This document shows, piece by piece, positions 49,585-58,731 of a stretch of 64,000 nt of DNA. The translations under genes were made by a program, and so were the position numbers. Source of the stretch: Phycisphaerales bacterium (GTDB lineage: Bacteria; Planctomycetota; Phycisphaerae; Phycisphaerales; SM1A02); assembly GCA_030749435.1 (NCBI GenBank), contig JASMKH010000010.1, positions 1 to 64,000 of the forward strand. The letters are read 5' to 3'. Within the stretch, counting starts at the first letter, position 1. Each line of letters starts with the position of its first letter. Under the pieces are notes generated by a model. The model was not told the DNA's origin, searched no databases, and was given only the letters and a program-made list of their open reading frames with translations.

Positions 49585-50100
49585 TCAACGCTTGGAGAAC
49601 TGGAATCGCTTGCGAGCACCGGGCTGACCGGGCTTCTTCCGCTCGACGCGTCGCGGATCCCGGCTGAGGAATCCTCGATCACGCAGGACCGGTTCAAGCG
49701 AGCCGTCATAACGCATCAACGCTCGGCCAAGCCCGAGGATGATGGCCCCGGCTTGTCCGGTGTACCCACCGCCGTGCACACTGACGTGGACTTGGACGCC
49801 ACCGGTCGTATTGGTGGCTTCGAGCACGGCGCCGATGTTCTTGTGGTCACGCTCCTCGGTGAAGAACTCCGAGAGGTCGCGGCCGTTGACCTTGAACTCG
49901 GTATCCCCGGCACGCACGCGAACGCGAGCCACAGATGCCTTTCGACGACCCGTTCCCCAGAACCATCCGCCAGCAGTCGGCGTTGCAGCGCGGGCCGCCT
50001 CCGGTTCGGGCGTCAGCAGTTCGGAGGGAAGCGTGGCGACACCCTCCGGGGTGGGCGTTGCGTCGGTGGTTGCTTCGGTGATCGGTGCGTCTTCGGTCAT
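49585..50100 (-). CDS. rpsI: 30S ribosomal protein S9
   Basis: 171 residues. S9 core: FWGTGRRKASVARVRVRAGD at about residue 47, GGGYTGQAGAIILGLGRALM, and the invariant basic C-terminus RKKPGQPGARKRFQFSKR that reaches the P site. An extra N-terminal segment of about 45 Ala/Thr/Pro/Glu-rich residues is absent from most bacterial S9. It follows rplM by 25 bp in the standard L13-S9 operon. Confidence 0.95.
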   Translation of the reverse strand: MTEDAPITEATTDATPTPEGVATLPSELLTPEPEAARAATPTAGGWFWGTGRRKASVARVRVRAGDTEFKVNGRDLSEFFTEERDHKNIGAVLEATNTTGGVQVHVSVHGGGYTGQAGAIILGLGRALMRYDGSLEPVLRDRGFLSRDPRRVERKKPGQPGARKRFQFSKR

Positions 50101-50125
50101 CTGAGTCGAATCTCGTCCAGTGGAT

Positions 50126-50560
50126 TCAGCCGGCCAGCGGCGTTGGTGCCTGCGCGGTATGCGGATGTTCGCTGCCGGCGTAGACCTTGAGTTTCTTGAA
50201 CATCTGGCGACCCAATCGGGTCTTCGGAAGCATGCGACGAACAGCCTGCTCGATGACCCGCTCCGGGTGCTTCTCCATGATGGTCCCGACGCTTCGAAGT
50301 CGGAGCCCGCCGGGATAACCGGAGTAGGACTTCACCATGCGTTGTTCGGCCTTGCGTCCGGTGAGAACGATCTTCTCGGCATTGGTGACCACGACGTAGT
50401 CACCGCAGTCGACGTGGGGTGTCCAATCGGGACGGTGCTTGCCCATCAGCACGCGAGCGATCTCGACGGCCATGCGTCCAAGCACCTGCCCCTCGGCATC
50501 GACATGACGCCATTGAGCGTTGACGTCTCCAGACTTCAGAAAGGTCGTTTGGCGGGGCAT
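50126..50560 (-). CDS. rplM: 50S ribosomal protein L13
   Basis: 144 residues from ATG 50560, with GGAG 9 bases upstream; ATG 50569 would leave no room for it. L13 motifs are complete: WRHVDAEGQVLGRMAVEIAR, GDYVVVTNAEKIVLTGRKAE, GYPGGLRL and HPERVIEQAVRRMLPKTRLG. First gene of rplM-rpsI. A consensus promoter and a leader with two hairpins precede it, suggesting autoregulation by L13 as described in other bacteria, although the leader structure here would have to be tested. Confidence 0.95.
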   Translation of the reverse strand: MPRQTTFLKSGDVNAQWRHVDAEGQVLGRMAVEIARVLMGKHRPDWTPHVDCGDYVVVTNAEKIVLTGRKAEQRMVKSYSGYPGGLRLRSVGTIMEKHPERVIEQAVRRMLPKTRLGRQMFKKLKVYAGSEHPHTAQAPTPLAG

Positions 50561-50582
50561 GTCGAGCATCTCCAGTGCCGTC

Positions 50583-50630
50583 GGGGCCTCTGAGGCCCCA
50601 CGAGAACAACGAAACTGCGGCGTGCCGCAG
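50583..50630 (-). promoter_or_regulatory. Structured rplM leader with two hairpins
   Basis: In transcript order, a 6-bp stem with tetraloop (50630-50615) is followed by a 7-bp stem with triloop (50599-50583), both perfect, ending 22 bases before the rplM ATG and just before its ribosome-binding site. With the promoter at 50668-50641 the transcript would begin about 4 bases before the first stem. This is the kind of leader through which L13 represses its own operon in other bacteria. Confidence 0.55.
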
Positions 50631-50640
50631 CGAACCGAGG

Positions 50641-50668
50641 AGGATACCGCACCGGCCGGTGGTGTCAA
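50641..50668 (-). promoter_or_regulatory. Sigma-70-type promoter of rplM-rpsI
   Basis: On the minus strand TTGACA (50668-50663) and TATCCT (50646-50641) are separated by 16 bases, the best match to consensus in the window. The predicted start near 50634 gives a 74-base leader containing the two hairpins. Confidence 0.7.
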
Positions 50669-50737
50669 GGGCCGCGAGCCGCGCCGCGACGGGCTCACCC
50701 GCCATTGTCACCGGTTCTGCCTGCTAGGCTGGGCCCC

Positions 50738-52147
50738 ATGACTGTCACGCCGTTGGGCACTTCTCAGGCCGAACCGCCCCCGAGCAAGACCCCGAGGAGG
50801 GCCTTTCAGGCGGTGGCATGGATCGTGATTCTCGTGGTGGTGCTTCTCGCGATGCTGAGCGGCCCGGGTGCTTCGCCGGCGGGTGATGGTCGGGTGACAC
50901 CTATCGAGGACGCCACGCTGGAGATGGAGTCGCGGCTGGTGATCGCGCAGGAGGCGGTCGCGCCGGGGTCCGGGTCTCAGGCCCTGGACCAGATCAACCA
51001 GTCCCCCGACGTTGATCGTCGAATTCGGCTGGCTTCGATTGCAGCTGCGATTGGTGGGGCCGAGGCCGGCAGCGACTGGGTGACCGCGGTGCGGGCGGAG
51101 TTGGCCGATCGAGGGGTCGACCCGACCGCGCGACAGGCTGCCGAGATTGACGGGTTGGACCGACTGTTCGCCGGAGATGCCAGCGCGACTGTGACGGCGG
51201 ATGTCGAGGAGCGGCTCGGCTGGTTCGGGCAGATCGCTGTGGACGCCGCGTCTGCCGATCGCGCCGATCGGCTGAAGCCGGTGGTCGAGCAGTCAGTCCT
51301 CATGGCCACGGTGATGGTGACCTCGCTGGTGGTGCTGGGTCTGATTGGTGTGGCGGGATTGGTTCTGCTGGTGATCTACGTCGTCCGGGCCGCGCAGGGA
51401 CTGATCCCGCGAGCCATGGCGGCAGCCCGGCCCTGGGACGGCGTGTATGCCGAGACATTTGCCGTCTGGCTCATTCTCTTTCAAGTGCTCCTGCTGCTCT
51501 CAGATGTCCTGGACGGCGGGCTGCCCACTGATCTGCAGATGGCGCCAGCGGTGGTCGCGTTCTTTTTGAGCCTCGGCGCGTTGGCCTGGCCGGTTGTTCG
51601 AGGCATTCCATGGGAGGACGTCCGGCGGGACATCGGGTGGACCCGCGGTCGTGGGCTGCGAAGGGAGATCGGCTGCGGAATCATGGGATACGCCATGGCG
51701 ATCCCGATCGTGGCGGTCGGGCTGGTCATCACACTGGTATTGATCCTGCTGTTCGCACCAGATGCAGGCGCCGGATCCGCAGCCCATCCCATTGTCGGGG
51801 AAGTGGCCGGCGGGGGGTGGCTCATTCGTGCGCAGGTGCTTGTGCTGGCGAGCATCGCTGCCCCGATTGTGGAGGAAACGATGTTCCGCGGTGTGCTGTA
51901 TCGACAGGTTCGTACGTCCGCCGGGATGCTTCCCAGAGGGGCCTCCGTCGCTGTAGCGGTTACCGCCACGTCGCTCGTCTTTGCGATGATTCATCCGCAG
52001 GGCGTGCTGGCAGTTCCGGTTCTCGGGGCGATGGCCGCAGCCTTTGCGCTGGCCCGGGAATGGCGGGGGAGTCTGGTGGCGGCGGTCGTGATGCACGGCA
52101 TGTCCAACGGCATCGTGATGGTGATGCTCATGGCGATTTTCAGTTGA
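50738..52147 (+). CDS. CPBP-family intramembrane metalloprotease
   Basis: 469 residues from ATG 50738. One helix at the N-terminus (AVAWIVILVVVLLAMLSGPG), then about 150 mostly soluble residues, then 7-8 helices forming a CPBP/CAAX-protease core. The catalytic motifs are VEETMFRGVLYRQVR (EExxxR), FAMIHPQGVLA and AVVMHGMSNGI, the second and third supplying His residues. The family includes CAAX prenyl proteases and bacteriocin-immunity proteins; the substrate here is unknown. The periplasm- or cytoplasm-facing 150-residue domain is an uncommon addition. It converges on mrp with 10 bp between stops. Confidence 0.85.
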   Translation: MTVTPLGTSQAEPPPSKTPRRAFQAVAWIVILVVVLLAMLSGPGASPAGDGRVTPIEDATLEMESRLVIAQEAVAPGSGSQALDQINQSPDVDRRIRLASIAAAIGGAEAGSDWVTAVRAELADRGVDPTARQAAEIDGLDRLFAGDASATVTADVEERLGWFGQIAVDAASADRADRLKPVVEQSVLMATVMVTSLVVLGLIGVAGLVLLVIYVVRAAQGLIPRAMAAARPWDGVYAETFAVWLILFQVLLLLSDVLDGGLPTDLQMAPAVVAFFLSLGALAWPVVRGIPWEDVRRDIGWTRGRGLRREIGCGIMGYAMAIPIVAVGLVITLVLILLFAPDAGAGSAAHPIVGEVAGGGWLIRAQVLVLASIAAPIVEETMFRGVLYRQVRTSAGMLPRGASVAVAVTATSLVFAMIHPQGVLAVPVLGAMAAAFALAREWRGSLVAAVVMHGMSNGIVMVMLMAIFS

Positions 52148-52157
52148 CGGCGATGTC

Positions 52158-53219
52158 TCAGGAGACGCTGATGGACGGCGCGGCACCGGATGACTGGGCC
52201 GACACCCGACCAGCCAACTCGGTGGCGAGGTGGTCGATCGCGTCACTGATGTCGCCGCTGATCTCAAAGTTGGACAGCGGTGTGCCTGCGTCGGCGTTCC
52301 GACGCATGTCGATATGAAGCGGCAACGGTCCCAGGAATGGCAGATTCAGGTCGCGTGACATGTCTTCTGCGCCGCCACGGCCAAAGAGGTCGTACTCCGT
52401 TCCGTCAGGTGCGACGAACCAACTCATGTTCTCGACCACGCCAAGAATCGGGACATTCAGTTCGTTGAACATGCGAACGGCGCGTCGGGCGTCATCCTGG
52501 GCGACTCGCTGCGGTGTGCAGACGATCACGGCGCCGGTGAGCGGGAGCGCCTGCGAGAGCGACAGGGGAACGTCTCCGGTACCGGGGGGGAGATCTACGA
52601 TGAGGTCATCGAGTTGCCCCCAGTCGGTCTGCAGCAGCAGTTGGGAGAACGCACGGTGCGCCATTGGACCACGCCAGATCATCGGCTTCTCGGGATCGAC
52701 CAGTTTGCCGATCGTCATGGCCTTGATGCCGTGCACCTCAAAGGGCATCAGCGTGTCTCCCTTCGCCATCGGGTCCAGGTCATCAAGCCCGAGCATGGTT
52801 CCCAGCGACGGGCCGTAGATGTCTCCGTCCAGGAGCCCGCATCTCGCGCCCTGCCGAGCGCGGCCGAGGGCCAGAAGCGTGGACACCGTCGACTTGCCGA
52901 CGCCGCCCTTGCCCGCACCCACGGCAATGACATGCTTGACGCCTGGAAGTACCGGACGATCGGCAGCGGCCCCGGCCACCGCGCACTCAATGTGAATATG
53001 GCGTGGGTCGGTGCCGGCTTCTGCGATTGCCTTGGCGGCCTCCGACCTGATTCGATCCTCTGCACTGCTGGAGTCACTGGGCAACTCGATCACCACGTGG
53101 ACGGCGCTGTCGGCAGTTCGAACGGATCGGACCAGCCCGAGCGAGACGAGATCCTTCTTGAGGCTTGGATCAACAACGCGGGTGAGCGCATCCAGGACGG
53201 CGGCTTCGGTGAGTGGCAC
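52158..53219 (-). CDS. mrp: Mrp/ApbC-type P-loop ATPase for Fe-S cluster delivery
   Basis: 353 residues from a GTG at 53219, chosen because GGAG lies 7 bases upstream; the frame is open to 53459 without homology. N-terminal MIP18/DUF59 domain (PLTEAAVLDALTRVVDPSLK), then the deviant Walker A VGAGKGGVGKSTVSTLLALG, DGDIYGPSLGTMLGL and DDLIVDLPPGTGDVPLSLSQ. The region that holds the CxxC cluster ligands in enterobacterial ApbC reads NMSWFVAPDGTEYDLFGRGG, with no Cys; the same replacement occurs in many alphaproteobacterial Mrp proteins, so it is a recognised variant. Confidence 0.9.
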   Translation of the reverse strand: MPLTEAAVLDALTRVVDPSLKKDLVSLGLVRSVRTADSAVHVVIELPSDSSSAEDRIRSEAAKAIAEAGTDPRHIHIECAVAGAAADRPVLPGVKHVIAVGAGKGGVGKSTVSTLLALGRARQGARCGLLDGDIYGPSLGTMLGLDDLDPMAKGDTLMPFEVHGIKAMTIGKLVDPEKPMIWRGPMAHRAFSQLLLQTDWGQLDDLIVDLPPGTGDVPLSLSQALPLTGAVIVCTPQRVAQDDARRAVRMFNELNVPILGVVENMSWFVAPDGTEYDLFGRGGAEDMSRDLNLPFLGPLPLHIDMRRNADAGTPLSNFEISGDISDAIDHLATELAGRVSAQSSGAAPSISVS

Positions 53220-53332
53220 TGGGAGACTCCGGGGAGGGCGGGGGATGGCATTCAAGGCCGAGCCGTAGGATGGTATCGAGCCCACCGACTGCTCAGGAAG
53301 CCGCTCGGGGGCGATTGCCTGAGGACCCGCCC

Positions 53333-54268
53333 ATGACACCGATTGCCGTATCAGTGTTCGTATCAATCCTGGCAGTTGCTGCGCCGGCCCAATGGGATCC
53401 CACAGACCCCGAAGATGTGGTTCGGCAGACCTCAGGGGCCGTTTCGGGGGAAGCCCCACTCGGTGGCCCCGACGTTGTGAGCGACGCAGGGCCTTCGGGT
53501 GATCGTCCGATGGGCGGAGGCCTCTCAGGCCCTCGCGGGAGTTCGAACATGCAGGGATTGCTGCAGCGACGGTGCGGTTCGTGCCATGGCCCGGAGAAGC
53601 AGAAGGGCGGCGTCCGCCTCGTTCCCATCAACGCCTTGTTCGCGGGCGATTCACAGGATTGGGTCGTTGTCCCCGGCAAGCCCGATGAGAGCACGCTGCT
53701 GGAACGGATCGTCCTTCCTGATGGACATGAGGACATCATGCCCCCGGAGGGCGAGCCGCTCAGTTCCTCGGAGGTCGAACAGATTCGGAGTTGGATTGCC
53801 GGAGGGAACTCCAAGGAACAACTCGTCGCAGCAGCGATGCAGGGCGGTGACGAAGTCGATCCGCGGACGTGGGGTGTGGTGTATCTCTCGCTGGATCTGA
53901 CCGAGTCGCAGCGGAAAGAAGCGGAGCGCATGGTGCAGGATCTCCGGCAGCAGCGATCGAAGCCGGGCAGGCGAGGCGGCGATCGGGCCGACATGGATCA
54001 GCGGGAACGTGAGGCGGCGACCAGGGCGCAGCGGGCCAAGTCGAAGGAACTCCGAGGGAAGATTGCAGAGGCTCAGGAGCAGCTGTGGGAGGCTTTGTCA
54101 CCTGAGCAGCAGGAAGCGATGCGTGAGATTCTGGGGAATCCTGCTGCGATCGCCGAGCTGCGGCGATCCATGAGGCGCCGCAACGCGGGCCGGGGTGGCC
54201 AGCGATTCCCCGGAGGTCCCGGTGGCAGTGGGGGTCGCGGCGGCGATCGCGGTGCTGCGGAGGGCTGA
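53333..54268 (+). CDS. Secreted protein with planctomycete-type cytochrome C domain
   Basis: 311 residues from ATG 53333. Short signal peptide (MTPIAVSVFVSILAVAAPAQ). Residues of about 75-150 carry the planctomycete cytochrome C domain (PSCyt1-like): LLQRRCGSCHGPEKQKGGVR with one CxxCH haem site, then VVPGKPDESTLLERIVLPDG and DIMPPEGEPLSSSEVEQIRS, where the Met is a likely haem ligand. The C-terminal half is helical and charged, with LTESQRKEAERMVQDLRQQR and LSPEQQEAMREIL repeats like LTxxQ/Spy proteins, ending in a Gly-rich tail. Role unknown. Located upstream of sat. Confidence 0.82.
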   Translation: MTPIAVSVFVSILAVAAPAQWDPTDPEDVVRQTSGAVSGEAPLGGPDVVSDAGPSGDRPMGGGLSGPRGSSNMQGLLQRRCGSCHGPEKQKGGVRLVPINALFAGDSQDWVVVPGKPDESTLLERIVLPDGHEDIMPPEGEPLSSSEVEQIRSWIAGGNSKEQLVAAAMQGGDEVDPRTWGVVYLSLDLTESQRKEAERMVQDLRQQRSKPGRRGGDRADMDQREREAATRAQRAKSKELRGKIAEAQEQLWEALSPEQQEAMREILGNPAAIAELRRSMRRRNAGRGGQRFPGGPGGSGGRGGDRGAAEG

Positions 54269-54375
54269 TATCGCTCGATGTGACCGTTTTTGGGGCTTTG
54301 TGTACCGGTGATGTCCCATATCCGGTGAGGTCTTTCTACGATCGGCCGTTTCCCCCCGATTCTGGAGAGATCACC

Positions 54376-55569
54376 ATGTCTGGATGTTCGCTGGTGCCCC
54401 CGCATGGCGGGACCCTCGTCAACCGAATCGTTTCCGAGGCCGATGCCGCTGCCCTCCGCGAGGAGGCAGCAACCCTGCCCCGGATTGACCTCTCATCGAA
54501 GCAAGCCTGCGATCTTGAGATGGTCGCCATCGGCGCTTTCAGTCCGCTGAAGGGCTTCGTCGGCAAGGCTGACTTCGAGTCGATCTGCAACTCGATGCGG
54601 CTGGCGAACGGGACGGTCTTTCCGATTCCGGTCACGCTTGCAGTGGACGACGCGGTCAAGGCGACGTTGACCCAGGGCGGTCGAGCGGCGCTCTATCACG
54701 CAGACGGCACGCTGATGGCGGTGATGGATGTCGCAGAGATCTACGCCCATGACCGGGACATTGAACTTCCCGGCGTCTTCCGCACGACCGACGAAGCGCA
54801 TCCGGGCGTCTCCGCCGTCATGGAGGAAGGCGACTGGCTCGTCGGCGGTGACATAGACGTGCTTACCGTGACGCCCGAGCATGAGCCGGGCGAGCAATTC
54901 ACCGACTACCGCTTGAAGCCTGCCGAGACCCGCGCCGCGTTCGAGGCCAAGGGCTGGTCGACCGTTGCGGCCTTCCAGACACGGAATCCGATTCACCGCG
55001 CGCACGAGTATCTCTGCAAGTGCGCCACTGAGATCTGCGATGGCTTGCTCATTCATCCGCTCGTCGGCGAGACCAAGCCGGGCGATATCCCTGCGGACGT
55101 TCGGATGAAGTGCTACGAGACCATCATCGAGAACTACTTCGTCCCGGAGTACACGATGTTGAGCGTGATGCCTGCTGCCATGCGGTATGCGGGCCCCCGT
55201 GAAGCCGTCCTCCACGCTCTGGTGCGGCAGAACTACGGCATCTCTCACTTCATCGTGGGCCGCGATCACGCCGGCGTCGGGGACTATTACGGCACCTACG
55301 ATGCGCAGGAGATCTTCAACGATCTCAACGAAGGCGACCTGCACGTGATACCGCTGAAGTTCGAGCACGCAGCCTGGAGTCACAAGGCTCAGGGCATGGT
55401 GTCTGCGAAGACCTTCCCGAAGCTCAAGGGCGATCAGGTCTTCCTGAGTGGCACCAAGGTTCGTGAGCTTCTGGCGGAAGGGCAGCGTCCCCCTGCGGAG
55501 TTCAGCCGCCCGGAGGTCGCCGACGTGCTCATCGAGTGGGCGACGGCGACGGCACCCGTCGCCAACTGA
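54376..55569 (+). CDS. sat: Sulfate adenylyltransferase (ATP sulfurylase)
   Basis: 397 residues from ATG 54376, with GGAGAG 7 bases upstream. Homo-oligomeric Sat type: AFSPLKGFVGKADFESICNS, the ATP-binding AAFQTRNPIHRAHEYLCKCA, and HFIVGRDHAGVGDYYGTYDA; C-terminal LSGTKVRELLAEGQRPPAEF. It makes adenylylsulfate from ATP and sulfate. With cysC 42 bp downstream it forms a PAPS-producing unit; no APS reductase is nearby, so the output could feed sulfotransferases such as the one at 40.7 kb, or assimilation. Confidence 0.94.
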   Translation: MSGCSLVPPHGGTLVNRIVSEADAAALREEAATLPRIDLSSKQACDLEMVAIGAFSPLKGFVGKADFESICNSMRLANGTVFPIPVTLAVDDAVKATLTQGGRAALYHADGTLMAVMDVAEIYAHDRDIELPGVFRTTDEAHPGVSAVMEEGDWLVGGDIDVLTVTPEHEPGEQFTDYRLKPAETRAAFEAKGWSTVAAFQTRNPIHRAHEYLCKCATEICDGLLIHPLVGETKPGDIPADVRMKCYETIIENYFVPEYTMLSVMPAAMRYAGPREAVLHALVRQNYGISHFIVGRDHAGVGDYYGTYDAQEIFNDLNEGDLHVIPLKFEHAAWSHKAQGMVSAKTFPKLKGDQVFLSGTKVRELLAEGQRPPAEFSRPEVADVLIEWATATAPVAN

Positions 55570-55611
55570 CGGTTCTGTACTAACGAGTCAACGATTTGGA
55601 GAAACAGCACG

Positions 55612-56226
55612 ATGGCCCAGCAGGTTGCAACGAATGTTCACTGGCACGACGGAACCGTCACGCGGGAAGAGCGCAAGGGATGCATGAAGCAGACCGGCGG
55701 CACGATTTGGCTGACAGGCCTCTCGGCAAGCGGTAAGAGCACGATTGCCGTCGCGGTGGAGCAGGTGCTCTGCCAGCAGGGACGTCCTGTCTACCGCCTC
55801 GACGGCGACAACATTCGCTTCGGTCTCAACAAGAACCTTGGCTTCTCTGCTGAGGATCGGGCCGAGAACATCCGCCGAATCGGCGAGGTGTGCAAACTCT
55901 TTGCTGATGCTGGCGTCGTGACGCTTGCCTCATTCATCAGCCCGTACGCGGCGGACCGCGACGCGGTGCGTGCCCTGCACCAGGAGGCTGGATTGCCCTT
56001 TGTTGAGTGCTATGTCGAAGTGCCGTTGGAGATCGCGGAAGAGCGTGATCCCAAGGGCCTCTACAAGAAGGCTCGCGCGGGCGAGATCAAGGGCTTCACC
56101 GGGATCGACGATCCGTATGAGGCCCCGGAGAACCCGGAGATGCTGATTCCCACGGGCGATAAGACGCTGGAGGAGTCAGTCACCATGGTGCTGGAAGGAA
56201 TCCAGGCCAACGGTCTGCTCGACTGA
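55612..56226 (+). CDS. cysC: Adenylylsulfate kinase
   Basis: 204 residues from ATG 55612, with GGAGA upstream. P-loop TIWLTGLSASGKSTIAVAVE, substrate-binding YRLDGDNIRFGLNKNLGFSA, and the FISPYAADRDAVRALH and DPKGLYKKARAGEIKGFTGI segments are those of APS kinase. It phosphorylates adenylylsulfate to PAPS. The first 20 residues (VHWHDGTVTREERKGCMKQ) match the typical HxGxxTREER lead-in. Ends the sat-cysC operon, followed by a terminator. Confidence 0.94.
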   Translation: MAQQVATNVHWHDGTVTREERKGCMKQTGGTIWLTGLSASGKSTIAVAVEQVLCQQGRPVYRLDGDNIRFGLNKNLGFSAEDRAENIRRIGEVCKLFADAGVVTLASFISPYAADRDAVRALHQEAGLPFVECYVEVPLEIAEERDPKGLYKKARAGEIKGFTGIDDPYEAPENPEMLIPTGDKTLEESVTMVLEGIQANGLLD

Positions 56227-56259
56227 AGCATCGGAGTCCCCTCAACGCATGCTCAATGG

Positions 56260-56295
56260 CCACAGGTCGCGACGTGATCGCGGCCTGTGGTGTTT
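56260..56295 (+). terminator. Rho-independent terminator of sat-cysC
   Basis: Arms 56260-56272 and 56278-56290 pair over about 12 of 13 positions around a 5-base loop, followed by TGTTT. Located 33 bp after the cysC stop and before the converging pseudopilin gene. Confidence 0.7.
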
Positions 56296-56321
56296 GAGGA
56301 TGCGGCGGTGTTGCGGCGGGC

Positions 56322-57470
56322 TCAGGATCCGCCGTACATGATCACGTCATCAAACTCGTCGAGTCGTTCGTGATCCTTTCCTTCGGCAATGTCCCCGCTG
56401 CCCGCCGGGTAGTCACTCGGGTCGATCGGCGCCCCGTCACTCTCATCGATTGGTCCGTCGTGCCGCCCGAGGAAAATGCCGTCGGGGCCAGCCGAGAGCA
56501 TGGCGTATCCGGCTCGGGCAGTGCCCGAGTAGACCGGGGCATCAGCGTCGCCGTAGTCCCACCGCATCGAGGGATGCGAGAGCAGCAGGTAGAGCCAGTA
56601 GTTGCGTTCGTTCTCGTCCGCGGAATTGAGCCCGATCCGGCTGCCCTGGGTGTCGTCGCCCACCTTGGTGAGTTGCCGCTCGCCCATCCTGCCCAGCCGC
56701 GTGGCGCCGAGGTATCGATCGATTCCATTGGGCCAGAATTGCGGCAGGGCGTCCTCATCGGGCGGGAGGATTGGTCCGGTCGAGCGATCGTGGCGGAAGA
56801 CCAGAATCGGCTGTCCCCAGGCGTCGATCAGGTCGGGCAACGCGGTGTAGCCCTCGGTGACTCCGAGATTGGCCGGGCCGTCGGGCGTGTCGCTCTGATA
56901 GTCGCCCGACCAACGCTCGAGGAGTTCATGATCCTTGGGTGAGAGGTACGGTGGGTACTGCTTCCCGTTGACCCACGGGCCTCGACCGATCTGGCGAGGT
57001 CTGACGATGACGTTGAATTGCAGCGGATGATGTTCATCCTCGATGGTGAACTCATACCACGCACCGTCATCTGAAGCCACCGCCTCTGCCAGATACCGCT
57101 GATACTCGGCTTCGGCGGTCGCATCCAGGGGCTCCCCGGCGTCGTCTGCGACGCTGACGCGGGCGCCGCCGAGCAGGGCCAGCAGAATATTCTGGGTGCT
57201 CGTGATGTAGGCGCCCTCCGACTCGTGCTCGTGGTGGAGCACATGGACCGGGACAATGCCCGGCAACTCGCCGTGCTCAAGCACGAACGCGTCGATTGCA
57301 GCTGAGAGCGACTCCATGGTCGACTTGGTCCGCGCCCGCTTGGCGGCGTCGGTGGCGCCACCAACAGCGACGAGCAGGATGCCAGCCAGTACGCCGATCA
57401 GGGCGATGACGATGAGAATCTCCACAAGGGTGAAGGCGGGGCGTTGGGACGTGCGGCGTCGGGCGAGCAT
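56322..57470 (-). CDS. Type II-secretion-style pseudopilin (GspG-like)
   Basis: 382 residues from ATG 57470, with GGAGA 7 bases upstream. The N-terminus RRRTSQRPAFTLVEILIVIA is a prepilin motif: cleavage would fall before Phe, with Ala rather than Gly at -1, and Glu at +5 is present. One helix follows, then a large soluble domain much longer than the 140 residues of classical GspG, with AWGQPILVF and AGPDGIFLGRHDG blocks that recall the C-terminal loop of GspG (W-G-x-P and S-x-G-P-D-G). It may be a minor pseudopilin or a dedicated surface protein. No other secretion genes are adjacent. Confidence 0.82.
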   Translation of the reverse strand: MLARRRTSQRPAFTLVEILIVIALIGVLAGILLVAVGGATDAAKRARTKSTMESLSAAIDAFVLEHGELPGIVPVHVLHHEHESEGAYITSTQNILLALLGGARVSVADDAGEPLDATAEAEYQRYLAEAVASDDGAWYEFTIEDEHHPLQFNVIVRPRQIGRGPWVNGKQYPPYLSPKDHELLERWSGDYQSDTPDGPANLGVTEGYTALPDLIDAWGQPILVFRHDRSTGPILPPDEDALPQFWPNGIDRYLGATRLGRMGERQLTKVGDDTQGSRIGLNSADENERNYWLYLLLSHPSMRWDYGDADAPVYSGTARAGYAMLSAGPDGIFLGRHDGPIDESDGAPIDPSDYPAGSGDIAEGKDHERLDEFDDVIMYGGS

Positions 57471-57534
57471 GCGAATTCTCCGGGAAGATCAGTCCTTCAG
57501 GATACTCCGAGAGGGGGTGCGGAGCGCCTCCGCT

Positions 57535-58617
57535 TCACAAGGCGGCGAGCCGCTGGGCGGTGTCCAGTTCGATCAGCTCGTCGACCATCGGCTGGAGGCC
57601 GCCCTGCAGCACTGGTTGCAGCGGGAAGTTCCGGCCGATCCGGTGATCGACCACGATGGCGTCCTTGTACCTGTAGGTACGGATCTTCTCGGCTCTGGAT
57701 CCACTTCCGATCATGGCGGCCCGCGATTCGGCTCGGGCGGCCTCTTGCTGGGCCCGCTGACGCTCGAAGAGCCGTGCTCTGAGGAGCTTCCACGCCTTCT
57801 GCCGGTTCTGGGCCTGGCTCTTGGTGTCCTGCATGCGGACTTCGATGCCCGTCGGTTCGTGGATGAGATGGACGGCTGTCGAGACCTTGTTGACGTTCTG
57901 ACCTCCGGGCCCCGTCGCAGTCGTGATCATCTCCTTGACGTCGCCCGGGTCGAGGTCAATCTCCACCTCCTCGGGCTCGGGCAGCACCGCGACTGTGGCG
58001 GTCGAGGTGTGTACGCGGCCCTGCGACTCGGTGGCAGGCACCCGCTTGACCTGATGCGTGCCTCCCTCGTACCCCAGACACGACCAGACCGACTCGCCCT
58101 CGACCGACACCGTGACGCTTCGCACACCACCCTGATCGCCAGCCGCGAGGTCAAGATCCTCGACGGTCCATCCGCTGGCATCTGCGTATCGGCGGTACAT
58201 GTCGAGCAGATCTCGCGCCCACAGTCCGGCTTCATCCCCACCGACACCGGCACGGATCTCAAGGATGACCGATCCGATGGCGTCATCTTCTGCGTGCACC
58301 AGCCGCGACTGTATCTGCGCTGCCAACGTGTCGGCGCGGTCGTTCAGCACGGCGAGTTCATCCTTGGCCAGGTCCCGCAGTTCCTCGTCCTGCTCACCCT
58401 CAAGCATCGCAGTCGTGTCAGCTGCTTCTGAGCGGGCACCCAGCCACTCACGAAACGGTCCGACGACCTTCTCCAGCGAGGCGCGGCGAATGGAGAGTTC
58501 CCGCACCTTGGTATGGTCCGTGATGACTTCGGGTGAGAGCAGATCCGCCTCGCACGCATCGAATTGCACGGCCAGTTCCTCAAGTTTCGCGATCAGATTG
58601 GCAGGCAGTTCGGGCAT
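57535..58617 (-). CDS. prfA: Peptide chain release factor 1
   Basis: 360 residues, the standard length. The GGQ loop is in ATGPGGQNVNKVSTAVHLIH. The codon-recognition region falls near VKRVPATESQGRVHTSTATV, where the sequence ATES replaces the more usual PATE-x-Q-G arrangement only slightly. RF1 reads UAA and UAG; RF2 is less likely, as no frameshift or SPF motif is seen. Coupled with rpmE upstream on the same strand (114 bp gap). Confidence 0.94.
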   Translation of the reverse strand: MPELPANLIAKLEELAVQFDACEADLLSPEVITDHTKVRELSIRRASLEKVVGPFREWLGARSEAADTTAMLEGEQDEELRDLAKDELAVLNDRADTLAAQIQSRLVHAEDDAIGSVILEIRAGVGGDEAGLWARDLLDMYRRYADASGWTVEDLDLAAGDQGGVRSVTVSVEGESVWSCLGYEGGTHQVKRVPATESQGRVHTSTATVAVLPEPEEVEIDLDPGDVKEMITTATGPGGQNVNKVSTAVHLIHEPTGIEVRMQDTKSQAQNRQKAWKLLRARLFERQRAQQEAARAESRAAMIGSGSRAEKIRTYRYKDAIVVDHRIGRNFPLQPVLQGGLQPMVDELIELDTAQRLAAL

Positions 58618-58731
58618 CGATGGGCTGAGGGTATCGTCGGCATCTGGGGAGGGGGTCGAAACCGCAGGAAGCGCAGAAAAGAAGCCGCGCCCCGCAAGGG
58701 GAACGGCTCCAAAGGGTTGGCAGTGGTGTCG

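Noticed and set aside
52158-53219. Loss of CxxC in Mrp as a novel feature
   Set aside because: The same Cys-free version (NMSYF-x-APD-like) is known in many alphaproteobacterial Mrp proteins, so it is described only in the annotation.
53220-53332. Extension of the cytochrome-domain gene to 53213
   Set aside because: The added codons overlap the mrp start on the other strand and precede an evident signal peptide at ATG 53333.
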